Positions 1 to 12,384 of a DNA stretch of 64,000 nucleotides are shown here, piece by piece. The translations under genes and the position numbers were made by a program. Within the stretch, counting starts at the first letter, position 1, and every line of letters starts with the position of its first letter. The DNA comes from Rhodococcus sp. BP22 (GTDB lineage: Bacteria; Actinomycetota; Actinomycetes; Mycobacteriales; Mycobacteriaceae): NCBI RefSeq assembly GCF_014281965.1, contig NZ_JACFTB010000001.1, forward strand, positions 620,001 to 684,000. Direction: 5' to 3'. The notes beneath the pieces were generated by a model that searched no databases, had not been told where the DNA came from, and saw only the letters and a program-made list of their open reading frames with translations.

Positions 1-41
1 CACAAACATCCAGTCGCGAGCCAGTGGACCCTCTACCGATG

Positions 42-2167
<2,126 letters not shown>

Positions 2168-3958
2168 TTACTTGGGATCCGTGTCGCCTGAGTGCTCGTG
2201 ATCGCTCGTAGCGAGAGGAGCTCGGCGCGCCTGCTCGAGAACCTCGGTGGTATGTCCACCGTGATTGCCCGGGCCGACATGAGCCTCGGCCCGCAAGCGA
2301 TCCACCATGTGCGGGTAGTGGAGTTCGAATGCCGGACGCTCGGAACGGATTCGCGGAAGTTCCGTGAAGTTGTGCCGCGGCGGTGGGCACGATGTGGCCC
2401 ACTCGAGCGAGTTGCCGTAGCCCCAAGGATCGTCCACAGTGACCACCTCGCCGTAGCGATAGGACTTGAAGACGTTCCACACGAACGGCAGTGTCGAAGC
2501 GCCGAGTACGAACGCACCGATGGTGGAGATGATGTTCAGCGTGGTGAATCCATCGGAGGCCAGGTAGTCGGCGTAGCGACGCGGCATGCCCTCGTTACCG
2601 AGCCAGTGCTGGACCAGGAAGGTGCCGTGGAAGCCGAGGAACGTGAGCCAGAAGTGCCACTTGCCCAGCGTCTCGTCCATCATTCGGCCGGTCATCTTCG
2701 GGAACCAGAAGTAGATGCCCGAGAACGTTGCGAACACCACAGTGCCGAAGACCACGTAGTGGAAGTGCGCCACTACGAAATAGGTGTCGGTGACGTGGAA
2801 GTCGATCGGCGGGCTGGCGAGCAGCACTCCGGAGAGGCCGCCGAAGAGGAAGGTGATCAAGAAGCCGATAGCGAAGAGCATCGGGGTTTCCAGTGTCACT
2901 TGGCCCCGCCACATCGTGCCGACCCAGTTGAAGATCTTCACACCGGTGGGCACCGCGATCAAGAACGTCATGAACGAGAAGAACGGCAACAGCACCGCAC
3001 CTGTGGCGTACATATGGTGGGCCCATACCGCGATCGAGAGAGCAGCGATGGCAATCGTTGCGTAGATCAAAGTGGTGTATCCGAACATCGGCTTACGCGA
3101 GAAGACCGGGAACACCTCGGACACGATTCCGAAGAACGGCAACGCGATGATGTACACCTCGGGGTGGCCGAAGAACCAGAACAAGTGCTGCCACAACAAC
3201 ACTCCACCGGTCGCCGGGTCGAACAGATGCGCACCGAGATGTCGATCTGCCGCCAATCCCAACAGTGCCGCCGTCAACAGCGGGAAAGCAAGAAGAATCA
3301 GGATGCTGGTGACCAGGATGTTCCACGTGAAAATGGGCATCCGGAACATCGTCATACCTGGTGCTCGCAAGCAGATGACCGTCGTGATCATGTTCACAGC
3401 ACCGAGAATGGTGCCGAGACCGGCGATCGCGAGACCCATGATCCACAGGTCCGCACCGACACCCGGCGAATGCAATGCACTCGAAAGCGGGGTGTACGCG
3501 GTCCAACCGAAGTCAGCAGCACCACCGGGGGTGATGAATCCTGCCGAGGCGACCAACGCACCGAACAGGTATAGCCAATACGAGAAAGCATTCAACCGCG
3601 GGAACGCCACGTCCGGCGCACCGATCTGCAGCGGCAGAATGTAGTTGGCGAAGCCGAACACGACTGGTGTCGCGTACAGCAACAGCATGATCGTGCCGTG
3701 CATGGTGAACAGCTGGTTGTACTGCTCGTTCGACAGGAACTGCATCCCCGGTACCGCCAGCTCGGCGCGCATAAGCAACGCCATCAAGCCACCGACAAGG
3801 AAAAACGCAATCGATGTCACGATGTACATGATCCCCAACACCTTGGGATCTGTCGTCGTCACCGCCTTGTGAACGAATGAACCCTTGGGTCCCATCCGCG
3901 GCGGAAAAGGCCTCACCGCTTCCACAGCGGGAGTGGGCCTAGGCGCTAGGGCAGTCAC
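2168..3958 (-). CDS. ctaD: Cytochrome c oxidase subunit I (aa3-type)
   Basis: Catalytic heme-copper subunit of the membrane aa3 oxidase, transferring electrons to oxygen with proton pumping. About 12 membrane helices are visible, with the CuB/heme region [13 protein letters not shown], the WAHHMY histidine pair and the late AHFHYVVFG motif. The C-terminal tail is hydrophilic and His-rich, as in actinobacterial CtaD. The open frame runs further upstream to 4144, but GTG 3958 has an excellent AGGAGG site immediately upstream (3961-3969) and yields a 596-residue protein typical of the family. It is divergent from the FecB-like gene. Confidence 0.95.
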   Translation of the reverse strand: MTALAPRPTPAVEAVRPFPPRMGPKGSFVHKAVTTTDPKVLGIMYIVTSIAFFLVGGLMALLMRAELAVPGMQFLSNEQYNQLFTMHGTIMLLLYATPVVFGFANYILPLQIGAPDVAFPRLNAFSYWLYLFGALVASAGFITPGGAADFGWTAYTPLSSALHSPGVGADLWIMGLAIAGLGTILGAVNMITTVICLRAPGMTMFRMPIFTWNILVTSILILLAFPLLTAALLGLAADRHLGAHLFDPATGGVLLWQHLFWFFGHPEVYIIALPFFGIVSEVFPVFSRKPMFGYTTLIYATIAIAALSIAVWAHHMYATGAVLLPFFSFMTFLIAVPTGVKIFNWVGTMWRGQVTLETPMLFAIGFLITFLFGGLSGVLLASPPIDFHVTDTYFVVAHFHYVVFGTVVFATFSGIYFWFPKMTGRMMDETLGKWHFWLTFLGFHGTFLVQHWLGNEGMPRRYADYLASDGFTTLNIISTIGAFVLGASTLPFVWNVFKSYRYGEVVTVDDPWGYGNSLEWATSCPPPRHNFTELPRIRSERPAFELHYPHMVDRLRAEAHVGPGNHGGHTTEVLEQARRAPLATSDHEHSGDTDPK

Positions 3959-4199
3959 TGATCCTCCTGAATGCGCGTCGTACCTCGAACCACGAGGCGA
4001 CGTCCTGGTGTCTTGCGCTCCACGAATCGTAGACCGTCCCACAGAGCAGCGCCGAACCGGTCCTACCGTGTGTCGTATTCGATTGTACGAACCTCCGAAC
4101 AACGAAACCAATCGACGCTCACACCACCATGTGAAGGGGCCCATGGCTGCGGACCGATATGGTGTGAGCGCATCCCACTCCCGTTAGGAAACGCACGAG

Positions 4200-5282
4200 T
4201 TGTCCACTACCTCAGGCCTGTCGACCGTGACTTCGACTTCGCGCGCCGGGCTGATTCTGGCTATCGGCGTCGCCCTGTTCACGGCCGGGTGCTCCACTCC
4301 CCCGTCGTCCTCGGACGACGCGTCGACCATTGTCCGGAGCACGACCAATATCGCCGGAGCGGGTGTTGTCGGCAACGACCGCAAGACTGCCGGTCTGTGC
4401 CCCGAGGCTGCACCGCTCGATCCGACCGGCATAGAAGGATCGGTACGACCGGTCGGGCACAGCGAAGGAATAAGCAACGTTCCAGCCGACCCCATGCGCA
4501 TCGTTGTGCTCGACGCAGCTTCGCTCGATGCCACCTGCGCGGTAGGCGTCTGGGAACGAGTCGTCGGCGCGGCGACGCTCGACCCCGACTTCCGTGGAGA
4601 CGGTGACCAAGAGCTGTATCTAGGTCCTGGAATAGCGAGAGTTCCGAGCGTCGGAACTCTCGGCGCTCCGGACATCGACGCCGTCGCCACTCTCGCCCCC
4701 GACCTCATCATCGGGTCCGATTCACTGGGCCGGGATACTTACGCGGCGCTCAGCGATATCGCACCCACCGTCTTCACGAGCTCCGATGATGGCTGGAAGG
4801 GGACGTTCCTGCAATCGGCTGCCGCCCTCGGACGTGGTCGAACCGGATTCGACGAACTCGCTCGATTCAGTGCCGACGCTCAGCAGGCCGGCCGCGACAT
4901 CGATGCCGCACAGACCCAAGCCTCCGTCGTGCGTTTCCTTCCCGATTCCATGGTCACCGATTCCACGACGTCGTTCGCCGGGCAGGTACTCGCCGAGATC
5001 GGCGTTCAGCGCCCACCTGCGCAACGCGATGGTGAAGTCACCGTCGCCCCCGACGATCTGCTCGCGGCCGAAGGCGACATCGTCTACGTGCGCTTCGACG
5101 GTGACGAGGGTGAATCGTTCGGAACCGAAGTCCTGCGCAGTGATCCGTGGCTCGAGCTCGGATCGGTGAAGGACGGCCGTGTGTTCGCCGTCGACGACAC
5201 AGTGTGGTCAGGAAGCGGCATCGTCGCGGCGCGGGCGATTCTTGCGGACGTGCGGAACTCCCTCAACGCATACGCTTCCTGA
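4200..5282 (+). CDS. fecB: FecB-like siderophore-binding lipoprotein
   Basis: Periplasmic-binding-protein of the Fe3+-siderophore/cobalamin class (BtuF/FecB fold), expected to be tethered outside the membrane. It has a lipoprotein signal peptide with lipobox FTAGC (Cys31 from the TTG start), followed by a low-complexity Ser/Thr linker and a binding fold with repeated DAVATLAPDLII-type segments. The TTG at 4200 has TAGGAA nine bases upstream; GTG 4227 is a possible alternative and still leaves a usable signal peptide. No permease or ATPase gene is nearby, so the transport role is inferred. In M. tuberculosis fecB also sits next to ctaD. Confidence 0.8.
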   Translation: MSTTSGLSTVTSTSRAGLILAIGVALFTAGCSTPPSSSDDASTIVRSTTNIAGAGVVGNDRKTAGLCPEAAPLDPTGIEGSVRPVGHSEGISNVPADPMRIVVLDAASLDATCAVGVWERVVGAATLDPDFRGDGDQELYLGPGIARVPSVGTLGAPDIDAVATLAPDLIIGSDSLGRDTYAALSDIAPTVFTSSDDGWKGTFLQSAAALGRGRTGFDELARFSADAQQAGRDIDAAQTQASVVRFLPDSMVTDSTTSFAGQVLAEIGVQRPPAQRDGEVTVAPDDLLAAEGDIVYVRFDGDEGESFGTEVLRSDPWLELGSVKDGRVFAVDDTVWSGSGIVAARAILADVRNSLNAYAS

Positions 5283-5283
5283 G

Positions 5284-5757
5284 GTGCCGGTACCCGAGTT
5301 CGTCCTCTCACTCCGGCGACGAGTGGGTACGGCCCCGCTCTGGCTTTCCGGCGTCAGTGCAGTTGTCCTGGACGAAAACGACCGGATACTCCTCACAAGG
5401 CGACGGGACAACGGTCTCTGGGCAGTGGTGTCGGGAATTCTCGAGCCCGGCGAGGAGCCCGGACCCGCGGCACTACGTGAGATCACCGAGGAGACCGGGC
5501 TCGATGCGGAACTGATTCGGTTGACGAGCGTCGATGTCACCGGGCCGATCACTTACCCGAACGGCGACCAGGCGCAGTACCTCGATCTCACGTTCCTGGC
5601 CCGCCGCACTGGAGGCGACGCGCATGTCGCCGACGACGAAAATTTGGCAGTGGAATGGTTCGCGCCCGACGCTTTACCGGAAACCCTCTCGGAGACTTCA
5701 CGTTTGCGCATCGACAAAGCACTCGACGACTCGGTCGAGGCCTGGTTTCGTACCTGA
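5284..5757 (+). CDS. Nudix hydrolase
   Basis: A 157-residue single-domain Nudix protein with a complete Nudix box at residues 51-73 (G-x5-E-x7-REITEETG). The family hydrolyses nucleoside diphosphate-linked compounds; the substrate cannot be told from sequence. The frame is open further upstream inside fecB, but GTG 5284 directly follows the fecB stop (1-nt gap), suggesting co-transcription and reinitiation. Confidence 0.82.
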   Translation: MPVPEFVLSLRRRVGTAPLWLSGVSAVVLDENDRILLTRRRDNGLWAVVSGILEPGEEPGPAALREITEETGLDAELIRLTSVDVTGPITYPNGDQAQYLDLTFLARRTGGDAHVADDENLAVEWFAPDALPETLSETSRLRIDKALDDSVEAWFRT

Positions 5758-5771
5758 TCCACCCGGTATCG

Positions 5772-5807
5772 GGTGTGTTCGGCCACCGGCCGGTCGTCGA
5801 ACACACC
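5772..5807. terminator. Bidirectional hairpin between convergent Nudix and nrdF genes
   Basis: A perfect 10-bp stem GGTGTGTTCG/CGAACACACC encloses a GC-rich inner stem. It sits in the 64-bp gap between two convergent genes and could terminate both transcripts. Confidence 0.65.
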
Positions 5808-5821
5808 ACACCGTCCCTAGG

Positions 5822-6814
<993 letters not shown>

Positions 6815-6821
6815 TCACTCG

Positions 6822-7580
6822 TCATTGGTTCTGGCCGCATCCTCGATGCAAGTACCGACAGGAATCTTTGACGACGTTCTTGTTCGTGTGATGTCGAGTA
6901 TGCGCGTTTCGTCTACTCGAAGGCTTTGGCCGCCCCTTCTGCGCCTCGGACATTTTTGATCGCGTCGCCGCACTCGCTTTTCGACCGAAGTTCGGGTTGC
7001 CCGCGCCTCGCCGCTGTTCGGATAGCCCGACGCGCAATACCTCGGACATCGACCGACCATAGCTGGGGTGGTCCTCACCGAACATTCCAAAGTTCGGATT
7101 CTCGGCCCCGGCGTTGGTTCCCTTTCGCTCCAGAGACCATCGTTCGCGCTGATCTTCGGAATGCTTGCGTCCGTAGAAGGGGTTGTCCTCCGCGAACCGA
7201 CTGGTACCCGGTCGTCCTGTAGACCGGATCCGGGCAGCCTCCCGCATCTCAGCCGTCCACAAGACTCCGGTGGGCCCGAGCCCTCCTTGCGAGAGGTTGA
7301 GCAGCGGCTGACCATCACGCCTTAGATAGGCGATCCAATCGAACTCGGCCCGACCGAGGTCCTCGAGCCCCTCGACCCAGTGCAACTCGTCCGCAATCAC
7401 CTCTACACTGGCCTGCTTGCGCAGCCAGTCATAGAACGGCGTCTTACGACCCGAGCCAGCAACCTTGAGGTGCTGGCGCAGGCGAACGGACGCAGATTTG
7501 GTGGTGAGGCCGATGTAGCGGTAATCGTAAGCCGACCGCAGTCGAACCCCGTAGATCACGCCACCTGCAGCCAGGGCCAT
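6822..7580 (-). CDS. Free-standing GIY-YIG homing-type endonuclease with NUMOD3 repeats
   Basis: A 252-residue protein. The N-terminal GIY-YIG nuclease domain (about 1-100) shows VIYG at 8-11, YIG at 22-24, and candidate catalytic Arg33, Glu79 and Asn95 (LLNLSQGG). It is followed by three to four NUMOD3-type DNA-binding motifs: NPFYGRKHSED at 133, NPNFG at 161, HPSYGRSMSE at 171, NPNFGRKASA at 195. This is the layout of phage and organelle homing endonucleases related to I-TevI and SegE/Mob. ATG 7580 has a GGAG site five bases upstream and lies 34 bp after the nrdE stop; the frame is open further into nrdE but has no need of it. It is not inside an intron or intein: both neighbours are complete. 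Expression is presumably from the nrd operon promoter. Confidence 0.87.
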   Translation of the reverse strand: MALAAGGVIYGVRLRSAYDYRYIGLTTKSASVRLRQHLKVAGSGRKTPFYDWLRKQASVEVIADELHWVEGLEDLGRAEFDWIAYLRRDGQPLLNLSQGGLGPTGVLWTAEMREAARIRSTGRPGTSRFAEDNPFYGRKHSEDQRERWSLERKGTNAGAENPNFGMFGEDHPSYGRSMSEVLRVGLSEQRRGAGNPNFGRKASAATRSKMSEAQKGRPKPSSRRNAHTRHHTNKNVVKDSCRYLHRGCGQNQ

Positions 7581-7614
7581 ATTTGCTCCAGTGTCATTAT
7601 TCAGCCGCCACACA

Positions 7615-9780
7615 TCACAACATGCAGGAAACGCAGTTCTCCACTTCGGTGCCTTCCAACGCCATCTGACGAAGTCGGATGTAGTACAGGGTCTTGATTC
7701 CCTTGCGCCATGCGTAGATCTGCGCCTTGTTGATGTCACGGGTCGAGGCCGTGTCCTTGAAGAACAGCGTCAAAGACAACCCCTGATCGACGTGTTGCGT
7801 TGCCGCAGCGTAGGTGTCGATGATTTTCTCGTACCCGATCTCGTACGCGTCCTGGTAGAACTCCAGGTTGTCGTTGTTCAGGTACGGCGCTGGGTAGTAG
7901 ACCCGACCGATCTTGCCTTCCTTGCGGATCTCGATCTTCGCCGCAACCGGGTGGATCGAAGAGGTCGAGTTGTTGATGTAGGAGATCGACCCCGTCGGCG
8001 GTACTGCCTGCAGGTTCTGGTTGTAGATGCCGTGTTCTTGCACCGACGCCTTCAGCGCGGACCAGTCGGCCTGCGTCGGAATGTGCACACCGGCGTCGGC
8101 GAACAATGCGGCGACGCGGGACGTGGCAGGCTCCCAGACCTCGTCGGTGTACTTGTCGAAGAATTCACCCGATGCGTATTTGGAGTCCGGGAAACCCTTG
8201 AAGTATTCACCGCGCGCGATCGAGAGTTGGTTCGACGCCTGGATGGCATGGAATACCACGGTGTAGAAGTAGATGTTCGTGAAGTCGATGCCCTCGGTGG
8301 ATCCGTAGTGAATCCGCTCGCGCGCCAGGTATCCGTGCAGGTTCATCTGGCCGAGGCCGATAGCGTGAGAGTCGTTGTTCCCCTGCTCGATCGACGGAAC
8401 CGAGAAGATGTGGGTCTGATCGGACACGGCCGTGAGCCCGCGGATTGCCACTGCGATGGTTTTGCCGAAATCGGGCGAATCCATCGTCTTGGCGATGTTC
8501 AGCGAGCCGAGGTTGCAGGAAATATCTTTGCCGACGTGGCTGTACGACAGATCATCGTTGAACGTCGACGGAGTCGAGACCTGGAGGATTTCCGAGCACA
8601 GGTTCGAGTGAGTGATCTTGCCCTTCACCGGGTTGGCCCGATTCACGGTGTCCTCGAACATGATGTACGGGTATCCGGATTCGAACTGCAGCTCGGCGAG
8701 TGTCTGGAAGAACTCGCGTGCCTTGATCTTCGTCTTGCGGATCCGCTTGTCGTCGACCATCTCGTAGTACGTCTCGCTGACGTTGATGTCCGCGAACGGC
8801 ACTCCGTAGATCCGCTCGACGTCGTACGGCGAGAAGAGATACATGTCTTCGTTCTTCTTCGCCAACTCGAACGTGATGTCCGGGATGACGATTCCGAGTG
8901 AGAGCGTCTTGATGCGAATCTTCTCGTCCGCGTTCTCACGCTTGGTATCGAGGAACTTGTAGACATCGGGATGGTGCGCATGCAAATACACAGCGCCTGC
9001 ACCCTGACGCGCACCGAGCTGGTTCGCGTAGGAGAAGGAGTCCTCGAGCAGCTTCATGATCGGAATGACACCCGAGGACTGATTTTCGATTCGCTTGATC
9101 GGCGCGCCGGCTTCACGAATATTACTGAGCAACAACGCAACTCCACCGCCGCGCTTGGAGAGCTGCAGTGCGGAGTTGATCGATCGACCGATCGATTCCA
9201 TGTTGTCTTCGATACGCAGCAGGAAGCACGAAACCGGCTCACCGCGCTGCTTCTTACCGGAGTTGAGAAAGGTGGGAGTCGCGGGCTGGAAACGGCCGGC
9301 GATGATTTCGTCGACCAGATCGGTGGCAAGGGCTTCGTCACCTGCACCGAGAGTCAGGGCAACCATGCAGACGCGATCTTCGAACCGCTCCAGGTAGCGC
9401 TTGCCGTCGAACGTCTTCAGCGTGTACGAGGTGTAGTACTTGAATGCACCCAGGAACGTCGGGAAGCGGAACTTCTTCGAGTAGGCGTGGTTGATGAGGA
9501 ACTTGACGAACTCACGGGAGTACTGATCGAGAACCTCTGCCTCGTAATAGTTTTCCTCGACCAAGTAGTCCAGCTTCTCATCCAGGTCGTGAAAGAACAC
9601 GGTGTTCTGGTTGACGTGCTGCAGGAAGTACTGATTGGCCGCTTCGCGGTCCTTCTCGAACTGAATCTCCCCATTGGGGCCATACAGATTCAGCATCGCG
9701 TTCAGCGCGTGATAGTCGAGATCACCATCCGCGCGGACGGTTGTCTGGGCGGGTGCTGTATCGGTGATTGTCGGTGCCAC
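7615..9780 (-). CDS. nrdE: Class Ib ribonucleotide reductase alpha subunit NrdE
   Basis: Catalytic large subunit reducing NDPs to dNDPs, with the redox-active C-terminal CVSCML cysteine pair reduced by NrdH. It has the conserved [20 protein letters not shown]-region, [20 protein letters not shown] and NLCSEI segments. The frame is open to 9957, overlapping nrdI; GTG 9780, with GGAG eight bases upstream, gives a 721-residue protein matching mycobacterial NrdE and leaves a 53-bp gap to nrdI. No intein is present. The endonuclease gene follows directly. Confidence 0.94.
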   Translation of the reverse strand: MAPTITDTAPAQTTVRADGDLDYHALNAMLNLYGPNGEIQFEKDREAANQYFLQHVNQNTVFFHDLDEKLDYLVEENYYEAEVLDQYSREFVKFLINHAYSKKFRFPTFLGAFKYYTSYTLKTFDGKRYLERFEDRVCMVALTLGAGDEALATDLVDEIIAGRFQPATPTFLNSGKKQRGEPVSCFLLRIEDNMESIGRSINSALQLSKRGGGVALLLSNIREAGAPIKRIENQSSGVIPIMKLLEDSFSYANQLGARQGAGAVYLHAHHPDVYKFLDTKRENADEKIRIKTLSLGIVIPDITFELAKKNEDMYLFSPYDVERIYGVPFADINVSETYYEMVDDKRIRKTKIKAREFFQTLAELQFESGYPYIMFEDTVNRANPVKGKITHSNLCSEILQVSTPSTFNDDLSYSHVGKDISCNLGSLNIAKTMDSPDFGKTIAVAIRGLTAVSDQTHIFSVPSIEQGNNDSHAIGLGQMNLHGYLARERIHYGSTEGIDFTNIYFYTVVFHAIQASNQLSIARGEYFKGFPDSKYASGEFFDKYTDEVWEPATSRVAALFADAGVHIPTQADWSALKASVQEHGIYNQNLQAVPPTGSISYINNSTSSIHPVAAKIEIRKEGKIGRVYYPAPYLNNDNLEFYQDAYEIGYEKIIDTYAAATQHVDQGLSLTLFFKDTASTRDINKAQIYAWRKGIKTLYYIRLRQMALEGTEVENCVSCML

Positions 9781-9833
9781 GGCGGGTGCTCCACTTTCTT
9801 CGTGCGTCTTGTACTGCTGAACTCGTACTGATG

Positions 9834-10313
9834 TCAGTAGGTGTGCGCCGCTCGTCGCGACTCCCGCTCCCAGAAATCGCCGAGACCGTCCCGAACACGA
9901 ACTACGTCTTCGGGGGTCCCCATCAGTTCGAAGCGATAAAGGTAAGGAACAGCGCACTTCTGTGAAATGACATCGCCCGCAAAACAGAACGAATCACCGA
10001 AGTTGGTGTTACCAGCTGCGATGACTGCCCTGATCAAGGACCGGTTGTGCTTGTCATTGAGAAACTTGATGACTTGCTTGGGAACGTAATTGGTGTCACG
10101 GCCGGCAAATGTGGTGCCACCGCCGTAGGTCGGGACGATCAGAACGTACGGCTGATCCACCCGAAATTCTTCCGGCCGGTGAATCGGTATCCGACTCGAC
10201 GGAAGATCCAACTTGGTGACGAATCTATGCGTGTTCTGCGACGCACTGGAGAAGTACACCAGTGGGTGCGTCGAGGCAGGAAGTCGAGCCGAATCGAGAC
10301 CGGTGAACGTCAC
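9834..10313 (-). CDS. nrdI: Flavodoxin-like NrdI
   Basis: The 159-residue flavodoxin-like protein that supplies oxidant for assembly of the manganese-tyrosyl cofactor in NrdF. The FMN-binding [10 protein letters not shown] loop lies at about residues 19-28, with VPTYGGG and [10 protein letters not shown] further on. It lies 23 bp after nrdH in the standard nrdH-I-E order. Confidence 0.94.
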   Translation of the reverse strand: MTFTGLDSARLPASTHPLVYFSSASQNTHRFVTKLDLPSSRIPIHRPEEFRVDQPYVLIVPTYGGGTTFAGRDTNYVPKQVIKFLNDKHNRSLIRAVIAAGNTNFGDSFCFAGDVISQKCAVPYLYRFELMGTPEDVVRVRDGLGDFWERESRRAAHTY

Positions 10314-10336
10314 ACCTGCTCATCTCCGTATTCTGT

Positions 10337-10570
10337 TCAAGCAACGCTTGCGGTGAGCGACTTGATGCGATCGGGGCGAAATCCCGACCAATGAGTGTCG
10401 CCGGCAACGACGACCGGCGCCTGCAGGTAGCCGAGCGCCATGATGTAGTCACGGGCCTCGGTGTCCTGTGAAATATCGATGATCGAGTACTCGATACCCT
10501 CCTTGTCGAGGGCGCGGTAGGTGGCATTGCACTGAACGCAAGCGGGCTTGGTGTAGACGGTGACGCTCAT
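10337..10570 (-). CDS. nrdH: Glutaredoxin-like electron donor NrdH
   Basis: A 77-residue thioredoxin-fold redoxin with the active site CVQC (residues 11-14) and the class-typical WSGFRPD motif near the C-terminus. It reduces NrdE after each turnover. First gene of the nrd operon; its upstream region holds the twin NrdR-like boxes. Confidence 0.95.
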   Translation of the reverse strand: MSVTVYTKPACVQCNATYRALDKEGIEYSIIDISQDTEARDYIMALGYLQAPVVVAGDTHWSGFRPDRIKSLTASVA

Positions 10571-10769
10571 GGGGTTCCCTTCTCACTGTCCAGCATCGCG
10601 GAGTTCACCGAGATGCTCGTAATGCACTGCGGAATAGCTTTTCGAGCTTCTTTTTCGACTGTGTGTCGATTCCGGATATGAACCCGGATTCGAGCAGTTC
10701 CGAGCGGGATTTCACGGGCTCCGTACCGGTTTTCTCGGCGGGGAGCGTTGTGGCCTCTCGGTTGTTCAG

Positions 10770-10816
10770 ACACTACACCTAGTGTCCGACTTATAGCTAG
10801 AACACGAGATGTTGCG
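10770..10816 (-). promoter_or_regulatory. Twin NrdR-like boxes upstream of nrdH
   Basis: Box 1 (10770-10785) is the palindrome ACACTACACCTAGTGT. Box 2 (10801-10816) reads AACACGAGATGTTGCG, a weaker version whose complement resembles the actinobacterial CACAACATCTAGTGT form. The centres are 31 bp apart, the usual three-helical-turn spacing of tandem NrdR sites. NrdR is the ATP/dATP-sensing repressor of ribonucleotide reductase genes. The boxes lie about 200-245 bp upstream of the nrdH start, implying a long leader. The 10571-11003 stretch holds no convincing gene. Confidence 0.65.
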
Positions 10817-11003
10817 AACAACATGCATGACATTCGCTGGTCACGCTCTCGAGATGGACCAAAAGTCGAGGTCGACTCGGCGTGTCGTGCATCACACATT
10901 GTTGCGGTGCGCGTACGCCTCGCAGCCAGAAATGAGCAGCCCGCGCAACCGCAAGTCGACACGCGGCGCGCGGAGGGTGAAGTTTGCGACCTGTAGGCAG
11001 CAG

Positions 11004-11033
11004 AGAGCCCCCGAACACAAATTCGGGGGCTCT
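11004..11033 (-). terminator. Terminator after the FMN reductase gene
   Basis: A perfect 12-bp stem AGAGCCCCCGAA/TTCGGGGGCTCT with a 6-nt loop lies 50 bp beyond the stop of the minus-strand gene at 11083. Confidence 0.75.
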
Positions 11034-11082
11034 GCAACGACGCCTCGACGGAGCAGTTCATTCAGGAGCGGCGCGCTTCGAA

Positions 11083-11649
11083 TCAGGCGTCGACGAGCTC
11101 GTGCGATGCCTTGACCAACTCGGCCACCACAGCGGAAATCTGTGCCGACACCTCTACGTTTTCACGAGGATGCGCGGACCCGAACTTGTCGATGGTGCCG
11201 CCGATAGTGAGCACGACGTCCTCGAGAACCTTTCCGCCTGCAATGCCGACCGACTTACGCGTGTCGTCATGAGCCCACTTGGCCCCGTTACCGCTCGGCG
11301 AGGCGGAGATGACGGCAACCGGCTTTCCCTGCACTGCGCCCACCCCATACGGACGCGACAGCCAATCGATGGCGTTCTTCAAGACCGCAGGAATGGTGCC
11401 GTTGTATTCAGGGGTGACAAGGAGAAACGCGGTGGCATTCTCGGCGGCTGCACGCAGACTCAGCGCAGCCGCAGGCACCTTGCCCGCGACGTCGAGGTCC
11501 TCGTTGTAGAACGGCACATCTGCAAGTCCTTCGTACATGAGCGCGTCGGCACCCTCCGGTACGAGCGCGGCGGCGGTCTCGGCAATCTGCTTGTTCACGG
11601 AGTCGACGCGAAGACTGCCGACGAGAACGAGGACGTGCGCTTGCGACAT
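11083..11649 (-). CDS. NAD(P)H-dependent FMN reductase family protein
   Basis: A 188-residue flavodoxin-fold protein. The phosphate-binding loop GSLRVDSVN (residues 11-19) and the TPEYNGTIPAVLKNAIDWLSRP segment around residue 80 are diagnostic of the NADPH-dependent FMN reductase / azoreductase family. Its physiological electron acceptor is unknown. It is divergent from a TetR regulator across a 96-bp gap containing an inverted repeat. The pair corresponds to Rv3054c/Rv3055 next to nrdH in M. tuberculosis. Confidence 0.85.
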   Translation of the reverse strand: MSQAHVLVLVGSLRVDSVNKQIAETAAALVPEGADALMYEGLADVPFYNEDLDVAGKVPAAALSLRAAAENATAFLLVTPEYNGTIPAVLKNAIDWLSRPYGVGAVQGKPVAVISASPSGNGAKWAHDDTRKSVGIAGGKVLEDVVLTIGGTIDKFGSAHPRENVEVSAQISAVVAELVKASHELVDA

Positions 11650-11712
11650 GAAAGAAATTCCTTCGAAAGTTGAAGCTGCGACTGGTGCAGGTAGATTCTT
11701 ACCACCCTAAGC

Positions 11713-11724
11713 GGACTGCGGTCC
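11713..11724. promoter_or_regulatory. Candidate TetR operator
   Basis: The inverted repeat GGACTGCGGTCC (4-bp arms, 4-bp centre) lies in the short gap between the divergent FMN reductase and TetR genes, 22 bp before the TetR start. A GGACC/GGTCC-type centre is common in TetR operators. Position supports autoregulation and control of the reductase; binding is inferred. Confidence 0.4.
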
Positions 11725-11745
11725 ATTTCTATTCCAGGAACAGGT

Positions 11746-12384
11746 ATGGTTTCGCTTGTGGCCGACTTCATGCTCCCCATTGCAGGCGAGGAAACCGAGC
11801 GCTGCGATGCTGCACGTAATCGACGCCTCTTACTGGACGCGGCCACAGAAATGGTCTCCACAGTCGGGGCGGACGCTGTCACGATGGACGCACTGGCCGC
11901 CCGAGCCGGTGTGGGCAAGGGCACAGTCTTCCGCCGATTCGGCAGCCGATCCGGGCTCATGCAAGCGCTGGTGGACCATACCGAGAAGGAATTGCAGCAC
12001 GGCTTCCTTTTCGGCCCCCCACCGCTGGGCCCGGGGGCGGACCCGATCGACAGATTGGTCGCGTTCGGGCGCGCACGCTTGAACCTCGTCGAGGTCCAAG
12101 GAGAGGTCATGCGCGCGGCCGAAAACTCACCGGAACTTCGATATTCGGCTCCTGCACACAAGGTCAACTACACGCACGTGCTGACCCTCCTCCGAGCAGC
12201 CCGCGTGGAGGGCGATCTCGAACTCCTCGCTTACGGACTCCTGACACCGCTCGAAGCAACGCTGGTACTGCACCAATTCCGCGACCTCGGCATGTCGAAG
12301 CAACGGCTCGCCGACGGGTGGGAAGACCTGGTCCGCCGAGCAACCCGTCAGGAAAGCCGTACCACCGCCAACGCAGCGCGGTGA
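11746..12384 (+). CDS. TetR family transcriptional regulator
   Basis: A 212-residue protein. The N-terminal helix-turn-helix (about residues 22-68, with AVTMDALAARAGVGKGTVFRRFGSRSGLMQAL) is classical TetR; the C-terminal ligand domain has no recognisable specificity. ATG 11746 follows AGGA; downstream alternatives are GTG 11758 and ATG 11770. Probably represses the divergent FMN reductase gene. Its 3' end overlaps the convergent fructosamine kinase gene by 37 bp. Confidence 0.87.
   Translation: MVSLVADFMLPIAGEETERCDAARNRRLLLDAATEMVSTVGADAVTMDALAARAGVGKGTVFRRFGSRSGLMQALVDHTEKELQHGFLFGPPPLGPGADPIDRLVAFGRARLNLVEVQGEVMRAAENSPELRYSAPAHKVNYTHVLTLLRAARVEGDLELLAYGLLTPLEATLVLHQFRDLGMSKQRLADGWEDLVRRATRQESRTTANAAR

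Noticed and set aside
2192-3574. 460-codon plus-strand frame opposite ctaD
   Set aside because: Composition (His/Glu/Arg-rich, no hydrophobic pattern) is that of a shadow of a membrane protein gene.
7615-9780. Intein or intron in nrdE associated with the nearby endonuclease
   Set aside because: NrdE aligns end to end with known class Ib sequences without insertion; the endonuclease is outside the gene.
10571-11003. Small ORFs in the gap upstream of nrdH
   Set aside because: No convincing ribosome-binding sites or family resemblance; the region is better explained as promoter and leader DNA.
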